Assembly (NCBI GenBank): GCA_036502965.1
Contig: DASXXT010000470.1
Location: forward strand, 1 to 7,518
DNA: 7,518 nt
Direction of reading: 5' to 3'
Source: Roseiarcus sp036502965
GTDB taxonomy: Bacteria; Pseudomonadota; Alphaproteobacteria; Rhizobiales; Beijerinckiaceae
A program made the position numbers and the translations under genes. Within the stretch, counting starts at the first letter, position 1. Each line of letters starts with the position of its first letter. Positions 6,899-7,518 of this stretch are shown in pieces. Under the pieces are notes generated by a model. It was not told where the DNA came from and ran no database searches. It worked only from the letters and a program-made list of their open reading frames with translations.

Positions 6899-6902
6899 CC
6901 CC

Positions 6903-7517
6903 ATGAATCGCGTTGACCGATCGACTCACGCTCCCGCCGCCGCGGAGCCATCCGAACTGGACCTCCCGCGCCGGATCGGCCGAGAGATTCGCGACCTGCG
7001 CAAGGCGCGCGGCGTCACGCTCGCGGCGATGGCGGAGGCGAGCGGCCTTTCCATCGGCTATCTCAGCCTCATCGAGCGCGACCTCGCGACGCCGTCGATC
7101 AAGGCGCTCCATGCGGTGTCGCGCGCGCTCGGCGTGACGATTGGCTGGTTCTTCGAGACGGGCGACGCGCCGGAGGCCGAGCGCGACCTCGTCGTCCGAC
7201 GCGCGCGGCGCCGCCGGCTGGAATATTCGGCCGGGATGCTCGACGAGCTCTTAAGCCCGAATCTGAGCGGCGCGCTCGAGCTTCTCTCCTGCCGCCTGTC
7301 GCCCGGCGCCTCCTCGGGCGCCGAACCCTATACGCATGCCGGCGAAGAAGCGGGCCTGGTGGTCCGGGGCCGGCTCGAACTTTGGGTCGACGGCCGCAAA
7401 GCGATTTTAGAGCCGGGCGACAGTTTCGGCTTTCAAAGCGCGCTGCCGCATCGTTACTGCAATCCGGGCCCCGACGAGACCGAGGTGATCTGGGCGATCA
7501 CGCCACCGAGCTATTAA
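6903..7517 (+). CDS. XRE-family helix-turn-helix regulator with C-terminal cupin domain
   Basis: A 204-residue transcription factor, typical in size for the XRE-cupin (PuuR-like) class. An N-terminal helix-turn-helix spans about 24-80: IGREIRDLRKARGVTLAAMA, then ASGLSIGYLSLIERDLATPS, where the recognition helix is expected, and IKALHAVSRALGV. A short arginine-rich linker (about 94-106) leads to a cupin barrel from about 128 to 200 with YTHAGEEAGLVVRGRLELWV, a GDSFGF turn and LPHRY; H145, E149 and H183 are possible metal or ligand contacts. Cupin domains in this class sense small molecules, and relatives regulate polyamine, amino-acid or similar catabolic genes. It diverges from the operon across an 80-bp control region, the usual layout for a local regulator, so control of the adjacent cluster and of itself is likely but inferred. 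ATG at 6888 would give 209 residues. TAA lies at 7515-7517, one base before the window end. Confidence 0.88.
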   Translation: MNRVDRSTHAPAAAEPSELDLPRRIGREIRDLRKARGVTLAAMAEASGLSIGYLSLIERDLATPSIKALHAVSRALGVTIGWFFETGDAPEAERDLVVRRARRRRLEYSAGMLDELLSPNLSGALELLSCRLSPGASSGAEPYTHAGEEAGLVVRGRLELWVDGRKAILEPGDSFGFQSALPHRYCNPGPDETEVIWAITPPSY

Positions 7518-7518
7518 A

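Overview
The window is GC-rich and densely coded, with the gene style of an alphaproteobacterium, probably of the Hyphomicrobiales. That placement rests on base composition, overlapping genes and protein flavour, and is an inference. Seven genes lie on the minus strand as one apparent operon. One regulator gene diverges from them on the plus strand at the right edge. No RNA genes, insertion sequences, CRISPR arrays or long repeats are visible.

Reading the minus-strand operon from its promoter (right to left), the order is: (1) a full-length FAD-dependent oxidoreductase of the phytoene-dehydrogenase/PYROXD2 type (6822-5239); (2) an amidinotransferase/arginine deiminase/dimethylargininase-family hydrolase (5123-4270), split by what looks like one missing G in a G-run exactly at its conserved EGGD motif; (3) a PotA-like ABC ATPase (4112-3000); (4) a Tat-exported solute-binding protein of the polyamine type (3003-1885); (5) and (6) two PotB/PotC-like permeases (1888-938 and 941-141); (7) the first 42 residues of a probable membrane fatty-acid-desaturase-like protein (126-1, cut by the window edge). 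Genes 3 to 6 are joined by three successive ATGA stop/start overlaps, so the importer is made from one tightly coupled transcript.

The right end (6823-6902) is an AT-rich divergent control region. It holds a near-consensus sigma-70 promoter for the operon (TTGACA, 18 bp, TTTAAT), an overlapping weaker promoter for the plus-strand gene, and a 10-bp palindrome (TAAAATTTTA) over the operon's -10 box. The plus-strand gene encodes an XRE-type helix-turn-helix plus cupin regulator. This class often controls polyamine and amino-acid catabolism, so it is the obvious candidate local regulator.

Taken together, the window reads as a ligand-regulated uptake and processing cluster for a cationic nitrogen compound, possibly a guanidino, methyl-arginine or polyamine-like molecule: import by a PotABCD-like transporter, hydrolysis of a guanidinium group, and oxidation by a flavoenzyme, with a membrane desaturase/hydroxylase as a possible extra step. 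The actual substrate cannot be read from the sequence. The combination of oxidoreductase, amidino-hydrolase, transporter and desaturase under one XRE-cupin regulator is the most interesting feature here.
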